The notes under the pieces: model-generated
Told to the model about the DNA's origin: nothing
Databases searched by the model: none
What the model saw: only the letters and a program-made list of their open reading frames with translations
Shown: piece after piece, positions 1-7,047 of the stretch
Layout of the letters: the number at the start of each line of letters is the position of its first letter
Position numbering within the stretch: position 1 is the stretch's first letter
Origin: an uncultured Oscillibacter sp.
GTDB taxonomy: Bacteria; Bacillota; Clostridia; Oscillospirales; Oscillospiraceae
Length of the DNA: 12,259 bases
Reading direction: 5' to 3'
Assembly: GCA_947245315.1 (NCBI GenBank)
Contig: CAMXNV010000048.1
Span: 1-12,259, forward strand
Position numbers and translations under genes: made by a program

Positions 1-53
1 CGGCGGCCCCCATCCCACCCCCGACGACTGAAAGAAAGTGACGGTGAAGCCCC

Positions 54-1568
54 TTGCTCCTGGAAATGAAGCACATTACCAAGGTCTACGGCTCCCTCCG
101 CGCCAACGACGACGTCCACCTCACCCTGGACAAGGGAGAGGTGCTGGCCGTCGTCGGGGAAAACGGCGCGGGGAAATCCACGCTGATGAAAATCCTCTAC
201 GGCCTGGAGCAGCCCACCTCCGGCGAGATTTACCTGAACGGCCGGCTCCAGCGCTTCCGCTCCCCCCACGACGCCATCGCCAAGCGCATCGGCATGGTCC
301 AGCAGCACTTCATGCTGCTGAACCCCTGCACCGTGGCGGAGAACATCGTCTATGGCCGGGAGCCCCGGAAGCACGGCCTCTTCTTCGACCGGGAGGCCGC
401 CGTCCGCATCACCGAGGAGCTCTGCGGAAAGTACGGCCTCCACATCGACCCCCGCCGCCGGGTGGGAGACTGCCCGGTGGGCCTCCAGCAGCGGGTGGAG
501 ATCTTGAAGGTCCTCTACCAGGACGCGGACATCATCATCTTCGACGAGCCCTCCGCCGTGCTGACCCCCCAGGAGGTGGGGGAGCTGCTGGCCACCATGC
601 GGAAGCTGGCGGAGATGGGAAAGAGCATTATCATCATCACCCACAAGCTCCACGAGGTCATGACCGTGGCGGACCGGGTGATGGTCATGCGCCAGGGCAG
701 GCACATCAAGGAGATGCCCAAGGCGGAGACCAGCATCGAGGAGATGTCCTTCCTCATGGTGGGCCGCCGGATCGTGGAGCGGAAGGTGGCCCCCCGGGAG
801 ACCACGGGGGCCGTGCTGAACGTCCGGGACCTGGTGCTGGCGGGGCCGGACCGGAAGAACCTGCTGGACCATTTCAGCATCCACGTGGACGGCGGGGAGA
901 TCGTGGGCATCGCCGGGGTCTCCGGCAACGGCCAGTCGGAGCTGATCCAGTGCCTGACGGGGCTGACGGCCCCCACCTCCGGCTCCATCCTCCTCCAGGG
1001 CCAGGACGTGGCCGGGCGGACGGTGGGGCAGATCCGGGAGGCGGGCTGCGCCTGCATCCCGGAGGACCGCTACCTCTGGGGCTGCGCCGCCCAGGCCACC
1101 CTGACGGAGACCGCCGTCATGGCCCACCACCGCCGCCCGGAGCTCTCGAAGCACGGCCTCCTCAACGGCCGGAACGCCCGGGCCTTCACCCAGGAGCTGC
1201 TGGAGGGCTACGACGTCCGCAACGGCGGGCAGAGCCAAAAGGCCGGGGAGCTCTCCGGCGGCAACATTCAAAAGCTCATCGTGGCCCGGGAGATCGAGCA
1301 GAAGTCCCCCCTCCTCATCGCGGCGGAGCCCACCCGGGGGGTGGACATCGGCGCCATGGAGTTCATCCACAGCAAGCTGCTGGAGAAGCGGGAGCGGGGA
1401 GACGCGGTGCTGCTGATCTCCTCGGAGCTGACGGAGATTCTCGCCCTGTCCGACCGGGTGTACGTCATCTACGAGGGCCGGGCCGCCGGGGAGTTCCGGC
1501 GGGCCGACGCCAACGAGGAGGACCTGGGCATTCTGATGATGGGAGGGACGCTGCATGAAGCCATCTGA
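54..1568 (+). CDS. Nucleoside-type ABC importer, ATP-binding protein with two ABC domains
   Basis: This is the energy-coupling subunit of a BMP/PnrA-type nucleoside importer (family of NupO/YufO, NupA, RnsB), acting at the inner face of the membrane with the two permeases that follow. The 504 residues hold two ABC modules. Module 1 has Walker A GENGAGKS (35-42), signature region PVGLQQR (141-147), Walker B IIIFDEPS (160-167) and the H-loop His196. Module 2 has the degenerate Walker A GVSGNGQS (287-294) typical of this family, signature LSGGN (399-403) and AAEPTRGVD (422-430), where relatives often have Gln in place of the Glu. The length matches the family. An in-frame stop at 45-47 limits the 5' end. 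I chose TTG at 54 because GGTGA (43-47) sits 6 bp upstream; ATG at 66 is the alternative. The end overlaps the next gene by 14 bp. Substrate (purine or other nucleoside) is inferred from the family only. Bases 1-53 are too short to assign; no readable binding-lipoprotein end is present. Confidence 0.93.
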   Translation: MLLEMKHITKVYGSLRANDDVHLTLDKGEVLAVVGENGAGKSTLMKILYGLEQPTSGEIYLNGRLQRFRSPHDAIAKRIGMVQQHFMLLNPCTVAENIVYGREPRKHGLFFDREAAVRITEELCGKYGLHIDPRRRVGDCPVGLQQRVEILKVLYQDADIIIFDEPSAVLTPQEVGELLATMRKLAEMGKSIIIITHKLHEVMTVADRVMVMRQGRHIKEMPKAETSIEEMSFLMVGRRIVERKVAPRETTGAVLNVRDLVLAGPDRKNLLDHFSIHVDGGEIVGIAGVSGNGQSELIQCLTGLTAPTSGSILLQGQDVAGRTVGQIREAGCACIPEDRYLWGCAAQATLTETAVMAHHRRPELSKHGLLNGRNARAFTQELLEGYDVRNGGQSQKAGELSGGNIQKLIVAREIEQKSPLLIAAEPTRGVDIGAMEFIHSKLLEKRERGDAVLLISSELTEILALSDRVYVIYEGRAAGEFRRADANEEDLGILMMGGTLHEAI

Positions 1569-2637
1569 GCTGGCGGGCCGCCTCTGGCGGGCCCTGCGGC
1601 AGCCGCTGGTTGCCACGGTCTTCGGCCTCCTGGTGGGGGCGGCGGTCATCCTCGCCTGCGGGCAAAACCCGGGGGCCGTCTACCTGGAGATGTTCACCAA
1701 ATCCTTCTTCTCCCCCTACTACCTCTTCTCCACCCTCACCCGGGCCACCCCCATCATCATCTGCGCCATGGCCACGGGCATGGCCTGGCGGGCGGGGTAC
1801 ATCAACATCGGCGTGGAGGGCCAGATGGTGGCGGGCACCTTCGCCGCCACGGTGGCCGCCCTCTACCTGCCGGGGCCTCCCCCGCTGGCGGCCCTCCTGG
1901 CCTGGCTTATTGGCATGGCCGCCGGGGCGCTGTACGCCCTCCTCCCCGCCGTGCTGAACTGGAAGTTCCAGGTCAGCATGGTCATCACCACCCTGATGCT
2001 GAACTACGTGGCCAACAACCTGGCCAGCTACTTCGTCACCTACCCCCTGAAGGACACCTCGGGGGACGGCCTGGCCCTCCAGACCCCGGAGATCGCGGAG
2101 GCCCTGCGGCTGCCCCGGCTGTCCTCCACCAGCACCTTTAACGCCGGGTTCCTCATCGCCGTGGCGGTGCTGCTGTTCATGCTCTTCGTCACCAAGAAGA
2201 CCGTCTTCGGCTACGAGTCCAAGATGGGCGGCTTCAACCCCAGCTTCGCCCGGTACGGCGGCACCAAGCAGGTCAAGGTCATGATGATCACCATGGCCCT
2301 CTCCGGGGCCATCGCCTCCCTGGCGGGGACGGCGGAGGTCTTCGGCCTCAAGTTCCGCTACGCCGACAACATGCTCTCCTCCACCAGCTACGCCTGGACC
2401 GGCCTCATGGCCGCCCTCATCGCGGACCTGGACCCCCTGGGCATGTTCTTCGTCTCCATCTTCCTCTCCGGCCTCCAGATCGGGGGCAGCGCCATCCAGC
2501 GCTCCCTGGGCATTCCCCTGGAGATCGCCACCATCATCCAGTGCTGCATCACCCTGTTTGTCTCGGTGAAGCTGGTCTTCCGGCTCACCCGGAAGCAATC
2601 CGCCAAGGCGGAGGCGAAAGGAGGCGCCCAGGCATGA
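1555..2637 (+). CDS. Nucleoside-type ABC importer, permease subunit 1 (BPD_transp_2)
   Basis: First integral membrane subunit of the importer (family of NupP/YufP, RnsC). The 360-residue protein is dominated by hydrophobic segments and carries the family hallmark just after an early helix: ATPIIICAMATGMAWRAG followed by YINIGVEGQM (relatives read FNIGAEGQ). A cytoplasmic loop with NPSFARYGGTK, followed by the helix start MALSGAIASLAG, corresponds to the ATPase-contacting EAA-like region. It ends in a basic tail (RLTRKQSAKAEAKGG). Start ATG at 1555 lies inside the ATPase gene and is preceded by GGGAGGG (1541-1547); the 14-bp overlap indicates translational coupling. It pairs with the next gene as a permease heterodimer, as is usual for BMP-family importers. 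Family assignment is secure, but the exact nucleoside specificity cannot be read from the sequence. Confidence 0.92.
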   Translation: MKPSELAGRLWRALRQPLVATVFGLLVGAAVILACGQNPGAVYLEMFTKSFFSPYYLFSTLTRATPIIICAMATGMAWRAGYINIGVEGQMVAGTFAATVAALYLPGPPPLAALLAWLIGMAAGALYALLPAVLNWKFQVSMVITTLMLNYVANNLASYFVTYPLKDTSGDGLALQTPEIAEALRLPRLSSTSTFNAGFLIAVAVLLFMLFVTKKTVFGYESKMGGFNPSFARYGGTKQVKVMMITMALSGAIASLAGTAEVFGLKFRYADNMLSSTSYAWTGLMAALIADLDPLGMFFVSIFLSGLQIGGSAIQRSLGIPLEIATIIQCCITLFVSVKLVFRLTRKQSAKAEAKGGAQA

Positions 2638-3548
2638 ATTCCGCTTACATCGCGTCCATCCTGAATTCCACCCTCCGCTCCACCACGCCCATCCTCCTGG
2701 CGGCCCTGGGCAGCGCCATCTGCAGCCGGGTGGGAGTCTTCAACATCGCCCTGGAGGCCCAGATGCTCATCGCCTGCTTCTTCTCCATCGCCGTGAACTA
2801 CACCACCGGCAGCGTCCTGCTGTCCGTGGCGGCGGGCGTCCTCTCCGGGGCCCTGGTGGGCCTGGTCGTGGCGGTGCTCCAGGTGAAGTACCGGGCGGCG
2901 GACATGGTCATCGGCACCTCGCTGAACCTGCTGGTCCAGGGGGGCACCACCTTCCTGCTCTACCTCCTCTTCGGCCTCCGGGGCGTGCTGAACGACCCCA
3001 AGCTGGTGTCCCTGACCAAGATCAACCTCCCCCTCATCCGGGACATCCCCTTCCTGGGCCGGGCCCTGGAGAACCTGACCATCCTGGACTATCTGTGTTA
3101 CTTCATCGCCGCGGCCCTCTTCGTCTACCTCTTCAAGACCGTCTCCGGCTACCGGACCCTGTCCGTGGGCATCAACAAGGCGGCGGCGGAGAGCCTGGGC
3201 ACCAAGGCCACCCGGATTCAGATGCGGATGGTGGTCCTCTCCGGCGCCCTCTGCGGCCTGGGGGGCACGGCCCTGAGCATGGGGCAGGTCATCATGTTCA
3301 CGGAGAACATGACCTCCGGCCGGGGCTTCATCGCCATGGCCGCCGCCAGCCTGGGCATGTCCCACCCCCTGCTGACCATCCTGTCCAGCCTCTTCTTCGG
3401 CCTGTGCCAGGGCGTGGGCCTGGCCCTCCAGACCGTCATCAAGAGCCAGCTGACCATGACCTTGCCCTACATCGCCACCATTGTGGCCCTGGTGGTGTTC
3501 AGCCGCCGGGGGAGCGGGACAAAGAAAAAATCCCTTCCCAAGGCCTGA
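2634..3548 (+). CDS. Nucleoside-type ABC importer, permease subunit 2 (BPD_transp_2)
   Basis: Second membrane subunit of the importer (family of NupQ/YufQ, RnsD), 304 residues, about 8-10 hydrophobic helices. The N-terminus STTPILLAALGSAICSRVG and the loop GINKAAAESLGTKATRIQ match the family; the latter aligns with the usual GENPKAAE-type coupling loop. The start is ATG at 2634: it has GGAGG upstream (about 2620-2624), it overlaps the previous stop as ATGA, and it places the hydrophobic N-terminus where relatives have it. An in-frame start at 2541 would add a non-hydrophobic tail encoded inside the previous gene. One oddity is NIALEAQ (about residues 37-43) where most relatives have NIGLEG. 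It is the last gene of the transporter operon, followed 54 bp later by a strong terminator. Confidence 0.92.
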   Translation: MNSAYIASILNSTLRSTTPILLAALGSAICSRVGVFNIALEAQMLIACFFSIAVNYTTGSVLLSVAAGVLSGALVGLVVAVLQVKYRAADMVIGTSLNLLVQGGTTFLLYLLFGLRGVLNDPKLVSLTKINLPLIRDIPFLGRALENLTILDYLCYFIAAALFVYLFKTVSGYRTLSVGINKAAAESLGTKATRIQMRMVVLSGALCGLGGTALSMGQVIMFTENMTSGRGFIAMAAASLGMSHPLLTILSSLFFGLCQGVGLALQTVIKSQLTMTLPYIATIVALVVFSRRGSGTKKKSLPKA

Positions 3549-3602
3549 GCCGCCTCTTCCCCAGGGGGCGGGAAATCCCCCGGGAACATCGAAGAAACCG
3601 CG

Positions 3603-3636
3603 CGAGAGGGACCTCCCAGGTCCCTCTCGTTTTTTT
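3603..3636 (+). terminator. Intrinsic terminator of the nucleoside transporter operon
   Basis: A perfect 12-bp stem, CGAGAGGGACCT (3603-3614) and AGGTCCCTCTCG (3618-3629), with a 3-nt CCC loop, is followed directly by seven T residues (3630-3636). This is a classical Rho-independent terminator 54 bp after the last permease stop codon. A weaker G/C hairpin (GGGGG at about 3564-3568 with CCCCC at about 3577-3581) lies just upstream. Confidence 0.95.
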
Positions 3637-3725
3637 CCAGTCAACTTTTCCCGCCCCGCCGCATAGACTGTTCAAATAGGCCAAACGGGGCTTCCCCAGG
3701 CCGCTTGTGGGAAGGAGGACCTGCC

Positions 3726-3803
3726 TTGCGTATTCACACAACCGCCGGAGGCGACGTGGACGACCTGATCTTTCAGGACTGCTGGCTCCCCAGCGACCGC
3801 TGA
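3726..3803 (+). CDS. Candidate small ORF, 25 codons, unknown function
   Basis: A TTG start at 3726 is preceded by AAGGAGG (3712-3718) at the ideal 7-bp spacing. The frame runs 25 codons to TGA at 3801-3803 and encodes MRIHTTAGGDVDDLIFQDCW followed by LPSDR. From codon 9 onward nearly every codon ends in G or C, like the neighbouring real genes. It sits between the transporter terminator and the promoter of the aminotransferase. A possible promoter, TCAACT (3641-3646), 17 bp, TAGACT (3664-3669), lies upstream but its -35 is poor. Two hairpins follow: GAGCCG/CGGCTC (3802-3807 with 3832-3837) and CGCCCG/CGGGCG (3841-3846 with 3858-3863), neither with a T tract. It has no signal peptide or membrane segment and no amino-acid run suggesting an attenuator leader. 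It could be a small protein, a gene remnant or chance. Confidence 0.3.
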   Translation: MRIHTTAGGDVDDLIFQDCWLPSDR

Positions 3804-3882
3804 GCCGCCCCGGAGCACCGTTCCCCGTGTCCGGCTCTTCCGCCCGTTGGACCGGACCGGGCGAACCCCGCCCCGAACGCGG

Positions 3883-3911
3883 TTGACAAGCCCTTCCCCA
3901 GGGCCTATACT
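3883..3911 (+). promoter_or_regulatory. Near-consensus sigma-A promoter of the aminotransferase gene
   Basis: TTGACA (3883-3888) is a perfect -35 box and TATACT (3906-3911) is a one-mismatch -10 box, with exactly 17 bp between them. Transcription should start near 3918, giving a leader of only about 27 nt before the ATG at 3945, with AAGGAG at 3929-3934. No operator is evident, so strong, possibly constitutive expression is likely. Confidence 0.85.
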
Positions 3912-3944
3912 GTTCCCGTACATAGATAAAGGAGCGTGAACCCT

Positions 3945-5081
3945 ATGGATCTGACTTTAAACAGCGCCGTGCTGGGCGTGGAGCTCTCGGGCATCCGCCG
4001 CTTCACCTACCTGGTCCGGAACACCCCCGGCGCCTGCGCCCTGACCATCGGCGAGCCGGACCAGAACACCCCCGGCCCGGTGAAGGAGGCCGCCAAGGCC
4101 GCCCTGGATCAGAACGACACCCACTATCCCCCCGGCAACGGCTACCCCTACCTGCTGGAGGCCATCTCCAAGTTCGAGGAGCGGGCCCACGGCCTCCGCT
4201 ACTCCCCTGAGGAGATCATCCTCACCATCGGGGCCACGGAGGGCCTCTTCATCGCCCTGTCCACCGTGCTGAACCCCGGGGACGAGGTCATCATCCCCAC
4301 CCCCGCCTTCAGCCTCTACGAGTCCATCACCCGGCTCTGCCGGGGCGTGCCCGTGGCCCTGCCCACGGAGAACTGCCGCTTCCAGATCGACCCCGCCGCC
4401 CTGGAGGCCGCCGTCACCCCCCGGACCAAGGCCATCGTCCTCACCTCTCCCAACAACCCCACCGGCTGCATCTACACCCGGGAGACCCTGGACGCCGTCC
4501 ATGCGATTTTGAAGGACAAGCCCGTCTTCGTCCTCTGCGACGACGTGTATCGGACCCTGGTCTACACGGAGGGCTACCACAGCTTCGCCGAGTACACGGA
4601 CATGCGGGACCGGATCATCGTCATCCAGAGCTTCTCCAAGCCCTATGCCATGACCGGCTGGCGGCTGGGCTACTGCCTGGCGGACGCCCCCATCCGGGAC
4701 CGGATGCAGCTGTTCCACCAATACTCCGTGGTCTCCGCCCCCTCCTTCGTCCAGCCCGCCTGCGCCGCCGCCCTGAACTGGGACACCGCCCCCGTGGTGG
4801 AGCTGTTCCGCCGCCGCCGGTACTACGTTTACAAGCGCCTGACGGACATGGGCCTGGAGGTTCAGGAGCCGGAGGGGGCCTTCTACATGTTTATCAGCAT
4901 CCGGCGCTTCGGCATGGACTCCCAGACCTTTTGCGAGCGGATGCTGAAAGAGGGCCTGGTGGGGGTCATCCCCGGCGTGTACTTCGGCACCGAGGGCTAC
5001 ATGCGCCTGAGCTACTGCTACTCCGACGAGGACCTGAAGGAGGGCCTGGACCGCATCCAGCGCTTCATTGCCACCCTCTAA
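3945..5081 (+). CDS. patA: PLP-dependent aminotransferase, class I/II, PatA-like
   Basis: A cytoplasmic fold-type I aminotransferase of 378 residues. It resembles Bacillus subtilis PatA (aminotransferase A, proposed N-acetyl-LL-diaminopimelate aminotransferase of lysine synthesis) over its length: ELSGIRRF near the N-terminus, LTIGEPDQNTP (33-43), SPNNPTG (168-174), DDVY (199-202), the PLP-lysine motif SFSKPYAMTGWRLGY with Lys232 as Schiff-base residue, GAFYMFISIRRFGM, and MRLSYCYS carrying the substrate-carboxylate Arg. The comparison is from memory, not a search. The ATG at 3945 is chosen over GTG 3936 because AAGGAG (3929-3934) is 10 bp from the ATG but only 1 bp from the GTG. It is a single-gene transcription unit with its own strong promoter. 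Alternatives are an aspartate or aromatic aminotransferase of the same class; the class is certain, the substrate is not. Confidence 0.88.
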   Translation: MDLTLNSAVLGVELSGIRRFTYLVRNTPGACALTIGEPDQNTPGPVKEAAKAALDQNDTHYPPGNGYPYLLEAISKFEERAHGLRYSPEEIILTIGATEGLFIALSTVLNPGDEVIIPTPAFSLYESITRLCRGVPVALPTENCRFQIDPAALEAAVTPRTKAIVLTSPNNPTGCIYTRETLDAVHAILKDKPVFVLCDDVYRTLVYTEGYHSFAEYTDMRDRIIVIQSFSKPYAMTGWRLGYCLADAPIRDRMQLFHQYSVVSAPSFVQPACAAALNWDTAPVVELFRRRRYYVYKRLTDMGLEVQEPEGAFYMFISIRRFGMDSQTFCERMLKEGLVGVIPGVYFGTEGYMRLSYCYSDEDLKEGLDRIQRFIATL

Positions 5082-5104
5082 GCCCTCTCCCCCTAGGGTT
5101 TCCA

Positions 5105-5128
5105 ACCCCTTCCGCCGGGGGTCTTTGG
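5105..5128 (+). terminator. Weak candidate terminator after the aminotransferase gene
   Basis: ACCCC (5105-5109) can pair with GGGGT (5118-5122) around an 8-nt loop, followed by only a short T-rich stretch (CTTT). The structure competes with GGGTT/AACCC (5096-5100 with 5104-5108). It is the only terminator-like sequence between this gene and the next promoter. Confidence 0.25.
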
Positions 5129-5170
5129 TAGATTGCACAAATTTTGCGTTAGATTTTTTCTGAGCAGATG

Positions 5171-5200
5171 TGATTGAAATCCATTGACTTTGATTGATAT
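5171..5200 (+). promoter_or_regulatory. Probable DeoR/FruR operator: three ATTGA repeats at 10-bp spacing
   Basis: ATTGA occurs at 5173, 5183 and 5193 inside three successive decamers, TGATTGAAAT, CCATTGACTT and TGATTGATAT. The 10-bp period places all copies on one face of the helix. DeoR-family repressors of sugar operons are known to bind direct repeats with about one helical turn between units. The second repeat overlaps the -35 box, so binding would block RNA polymerase. The adjacent DeoR-family gene is the obvious candidate regulator, implying autoregulation. Binding itself is inferred. Confidence 0.6.
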
Positions 5201-5215
5201 TGGCGTTATTATAAT
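5184..5215 (+). promoter_or_regulatory. Promoter of the sugar PTS operon
   Basis: TTGACT (5184-5189) is followed after 17 bp by TATTAT (5207-5212); a perfect TATAAT overlaps at 5210-5215 but would need a 20-bp spacer. The surrounding gap is markedly AT-rich compared with the coding DNA. The start codon of the regulator lies about 50 bp downstream. Confidence 0.65.
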
Positions 5216-5265
5216 CAAGGAAACCAAATCCAACCATTTTCAGTCATAACAAAGGGGGGTGAACT

Positions 5266-6009
5266 ATGCTGGCTGAACAACGCGCGGAGCGAATCCTCAA
5301 GGAGCTGGCCCAGCGGAGGGCCGTCACGGTGACGGATCTCTGTCAGGTAACGGGGGCCTCCGAGGCCACCATCCGGCGGGACCTCACCGCGCTGTCCAAG
5401 CGGGGGAAGCTCAGCAAGGTCCACGGCGGCGCCGTCCTGGCGGGCGGCGAGTTCCACGGCGAGGAGCTGGACATGGAGACCAAGCGCCGGCTCCACACCG
5501 GGGAGAAGGACCGGACCGCCCGCTACGCCGCGGGGCTGATTGGGGACGAGGACGTGGTCTTCCTGGACGCGGGCACCACGGTGCTGCGGATGGCGGAGCA
5601 CCTGGGGCCCTCCAGGGCCCTGTTTCTCACCAACAGCATCGAGTGCGCCTGCCGCCTGATGGAGCGGAACCTCCGGACCCACGTGCTGGGGGGGATGCTC
5701 AAGGCGGGCACCATGGCCCTGATCGGCGCGGAGACCCTGGCGGCCCTGGGGCGCTACAACTTCACCAAGGCCTTCCTGGGGGTCAACGGCATCACCATTC
5801 CCCAGGGCTTCACCACGCCGGACCCGGAGGAGGCGGCGGTCAAGTCCCTGGCGGCGGACCGGGCCCAGGAGGTCTACGTGCTGGCGGACTCCAGCAAATT
5901 CGGTCAGGTGACCGCGGCGGCCATGTTTCCCATTGACGCCGCCTGTGTCATCACGGACCGCCTGCCGGACCCCCGGTATCGGGACTACACGGACGTGAGG
6001 GAGGTGTGA
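5266..6009 (+). CDS. DeoR/GlpR-family transcriptional repressor, FruR-like
   Basis: A 247-residue DNA-binding sugar-operon repressor. The N-terminal DeoR helix-turn-helix spans about residues 5-57, with VTVTDLCQVTGASEATIRRD as the helix-turn-helix and KVHGGAV (51-57) as the family end-marker. The C-terminal sensor domain has DAGTT (101-105), LTNS (121-124), LGVNGIT and GFTTPDPEEAAVK followed by ADSSKFG, a pattern typical of Bacillota FruR proteins that sense fructose-1-phosphate. The ATG at 5266 is preceded by an AAAGGGGGGTGA ribosome site. It is the first gene of the operon, preceded by a repeat operator and promoter, and followed by a fructose-1-phosphate kinase gene only 2 bp downstream. 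Effector identity is inferred from family and neighbours. Confidence 0.92.
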   Translation: MLAEQRAERILKELAQRRAVTVTDLCQVTGASEATIRRDLTALSKRGKLSKVHGGAVLAGGEFHGEELDMETKRRLHTGEKDRTARYAAGLIGDEDVVFLDAGTTVLRMAEHLGPSRALFLTNSIECACRLMERNLRTHVLGGMLKAGTMALIGAETLAALGRYNFTKAFLGVNGITIPQGFTTPDPEEAAVKSLAADRAQEVYVLADSSKFGQVTAAAMFPIDAACVITDRLPDPRYRDYTDVREV

Positions 6010-6011
6010 GC

Positions 6012-6920
6012 GTGGTCTACACCGTAACCCTGAACCCGGCCCTGGACTACGAGGTCTGCATCGACGCCTTCCGGGCCGGGGGCCTGAACCGCACCAGCCG
6101 GGAGCACATGCACTTCGGCGGCAAGGGGGTCAACGTCTCCACGGTGCTGCACCGCCTGGGCGTGGAGACCACGGCCCTGGGCTTTGTGGCCGGGTTCACC
6201 GGCAAGGCCCTGGAGGACGGGCTGGGCGACGGGGGCATCCCCACGGACTTCGTCCGCCTGGAGGAGGGCCTGACCCGGGTCAACGTCAAAATCCGCTCCG
6301 GCGGCGGCGAGACGGAGATCAACAGCCAGGGGCCCTCCATTCCCCCCCCGGCTCTGGAGGCCCTGCTGCAAAAGCTGGACCGCCTGACCGGCGGGGACGT
6401 GCTGGTCCTGGCCGGGTCCCTGCCCGGCGGGCTGCCGGGGGACGTGTACCAGCGGATTCTGGCCCGGGTGGCGGGCCGGGGCGTGCTGACGGTAGTGGAC
6501 GCCGCCCGGGACCTGCTCCGGGGCGTTCTCCCCTGCCGCCCCTTCCTCATCAAGCCCAACAGCGCCGAGCTGGGGGAGCTCTTTGGAACAGGGCCCCTGG
6601 GCGAGGAGGAGATTCTCCCCCACGCCCGGCGCCTCCAGGAGCTGGGGGCCCGGAACATCCTGGTCTCCATGGCCGGGGACGGCTCCCTGCTGCTGGACGA
6701 GACCGGCGCCTGCCGCCGCCTGGGGGTGCCCCCGGGCGTAGTGCGCCACACCGTAGGCGCGGGAGACTCCATGGTAGCCGGCTTCCTGGCCGGCTGGCTG
6801 GAGACCCGGGACTACGCCGCCGCCCACCGCATGGGCGCCGCCGCCGGTTCCGCCACCGCCTTCTCCGACGGCCTGGCCACCGCCCCCGAAATCCTCTCCC
6901 TCCTCCCTTCTTTTTCTTGA
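6012..6920 (+). CDS. fruK: 1-phosphofructokinase (PfkB family hexose kinase)
   Basis: Cytoplasmic ATP-dependent kinase expected to convert fructose-1-phosphate to fructose-1,6-bisphosphate. The 302 residues show the PfkB/FruK pattern: VYTVTLNPALDY at the N-terminus, GGKGVNVS (36-43) for substrate binding, LAGSLPGG (133-140), KPN (181-183) and the catalytic GAGD (249-252, Asp252 as base). Tagatose-6-phosphate kinase (LacC) is a close relative, but the FruR-like neighbour favours FruK. The start is taken as GTG 6012, not GTG 6006: AGGGAGG (5998-6004) is 7 bp from the former and 1 bp from the latter, and relatives begin with a hydrophobic residue plus YTVTLNP. The last codons (PSFS, stop) lie inside repeat copy A, so the C-terminus appears to be repeat-derived. 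Confidence 0.9.
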   Translation: MVYTVTLNPALDYEVCIDAFRAGGLNRTSREHMHFGGKGVNVSTVLHRLGVETTALGFVAGFTGKALEDGLGDGGIPTDFVRLEEGLTRVNVKIRSGGGETEINSQGPSIPPPALEALLQKLDRLTGGDVLVLAGSLPGGLPGDVYQRILARVAGRGVLTVVDAARDLLRGVLPCRPFLIKPNSAELGELFGTGPLGEEEILPHARRLQELGARNILVSMAGDGSLLLDETGACRRLGVPPGVVRHTVGAGDSMVAGFLAGWLETRDYAAAHRMGAAAGSATAFSDGLATAPEILSLLPSFS

Positions 6921-6992
6921 AAGAAAAAGAAGCAAAAAGAACTTTAGCTCGCTCTGCGGTCTGGTAGTAATCCAGGCCGGAGCGACGGCAAC
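6907..6992 (+). repeat. Structured dispersed repeat, copy A
   Basis: This copy begins inside the last codons of fruK. Stem 1 is a perfect 12-bp inverted repeat, CTTCTTTTTCTT (6907-6918) and AAGAAAAAGAAG (6921-6932). A 24-nt block (6933-6956) identical to copy B follows. Stem 2 pairs GGTCTGG (6958-6964) with CCAGGCC (6972-6978) around a 7-nt loop, enclosed by CGCTC/GAGCG. The shared part ends at GGCAAC (6987-6992). The same order occurs at 10288-10435. It lacks a T tract on either strand, so it is not a simple terminator. Confidence 0.8.
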
Positions 6993-7019
6993 CCGGCCTG
7001 GCGCTTGCGCTCGGCTGGG
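6992..7019 (+). other. GC hairpin following repeat copy A
   Basis: CCCGGCC (6992-6998) pairs with GGCTGGG (7013-7019) with one G-U pair, and GCG/CGC pair inside around CTTG. It continues the run of hairpins after copy A but has no counterpart after copy B. It is not followed by T residues. Confidence 0.5.
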
Positions 7020-7047
7020 AACCCGGTATTCGAACCTCGGCGAATAA

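Noticed and set aside
38..68. Possible frameshift at CCCC (50-53) joining a GTG start at 38 to the ATPase frame
   Set aside because: One fewer C would extend the protein N-terminally by a few residues, but GGTGA before TTG 54 gives an acceptable start and nothing shows the extension is needed.
38..1558. Long plus-strand open frame overlapping the ABC ATPase gene in another frame
   Set aside because: It translates to Arg/Pro/Gly-rich, low-complexity sequence with no domain, while the overlapping frame gives a complete two-module ATPase. It is a shadow of high GC content.
3936..3938. GTG as start of the aminotransferase
   Set aside because: It lies only 1 bp after the AAGGAG ribosome site; the in-frame ATG at 3945 has workable spacing.
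6907..6932. Stem 1 of repeat copy A as an intrinsic terminator of fruK
   Set aside because: The stem is A/T-rich and followed by CAAAAAG on the plus strand, with no T tract after the hairpin on either strand.
7021..7045. TTCGAACC-like sequence resembling a tRNA T-loop (on the minus strand, GGTTCGAAT)
   Set aside because: The flanking bases do not form a T-stem, and no acceptor, D or anticodon arms can be built around it.
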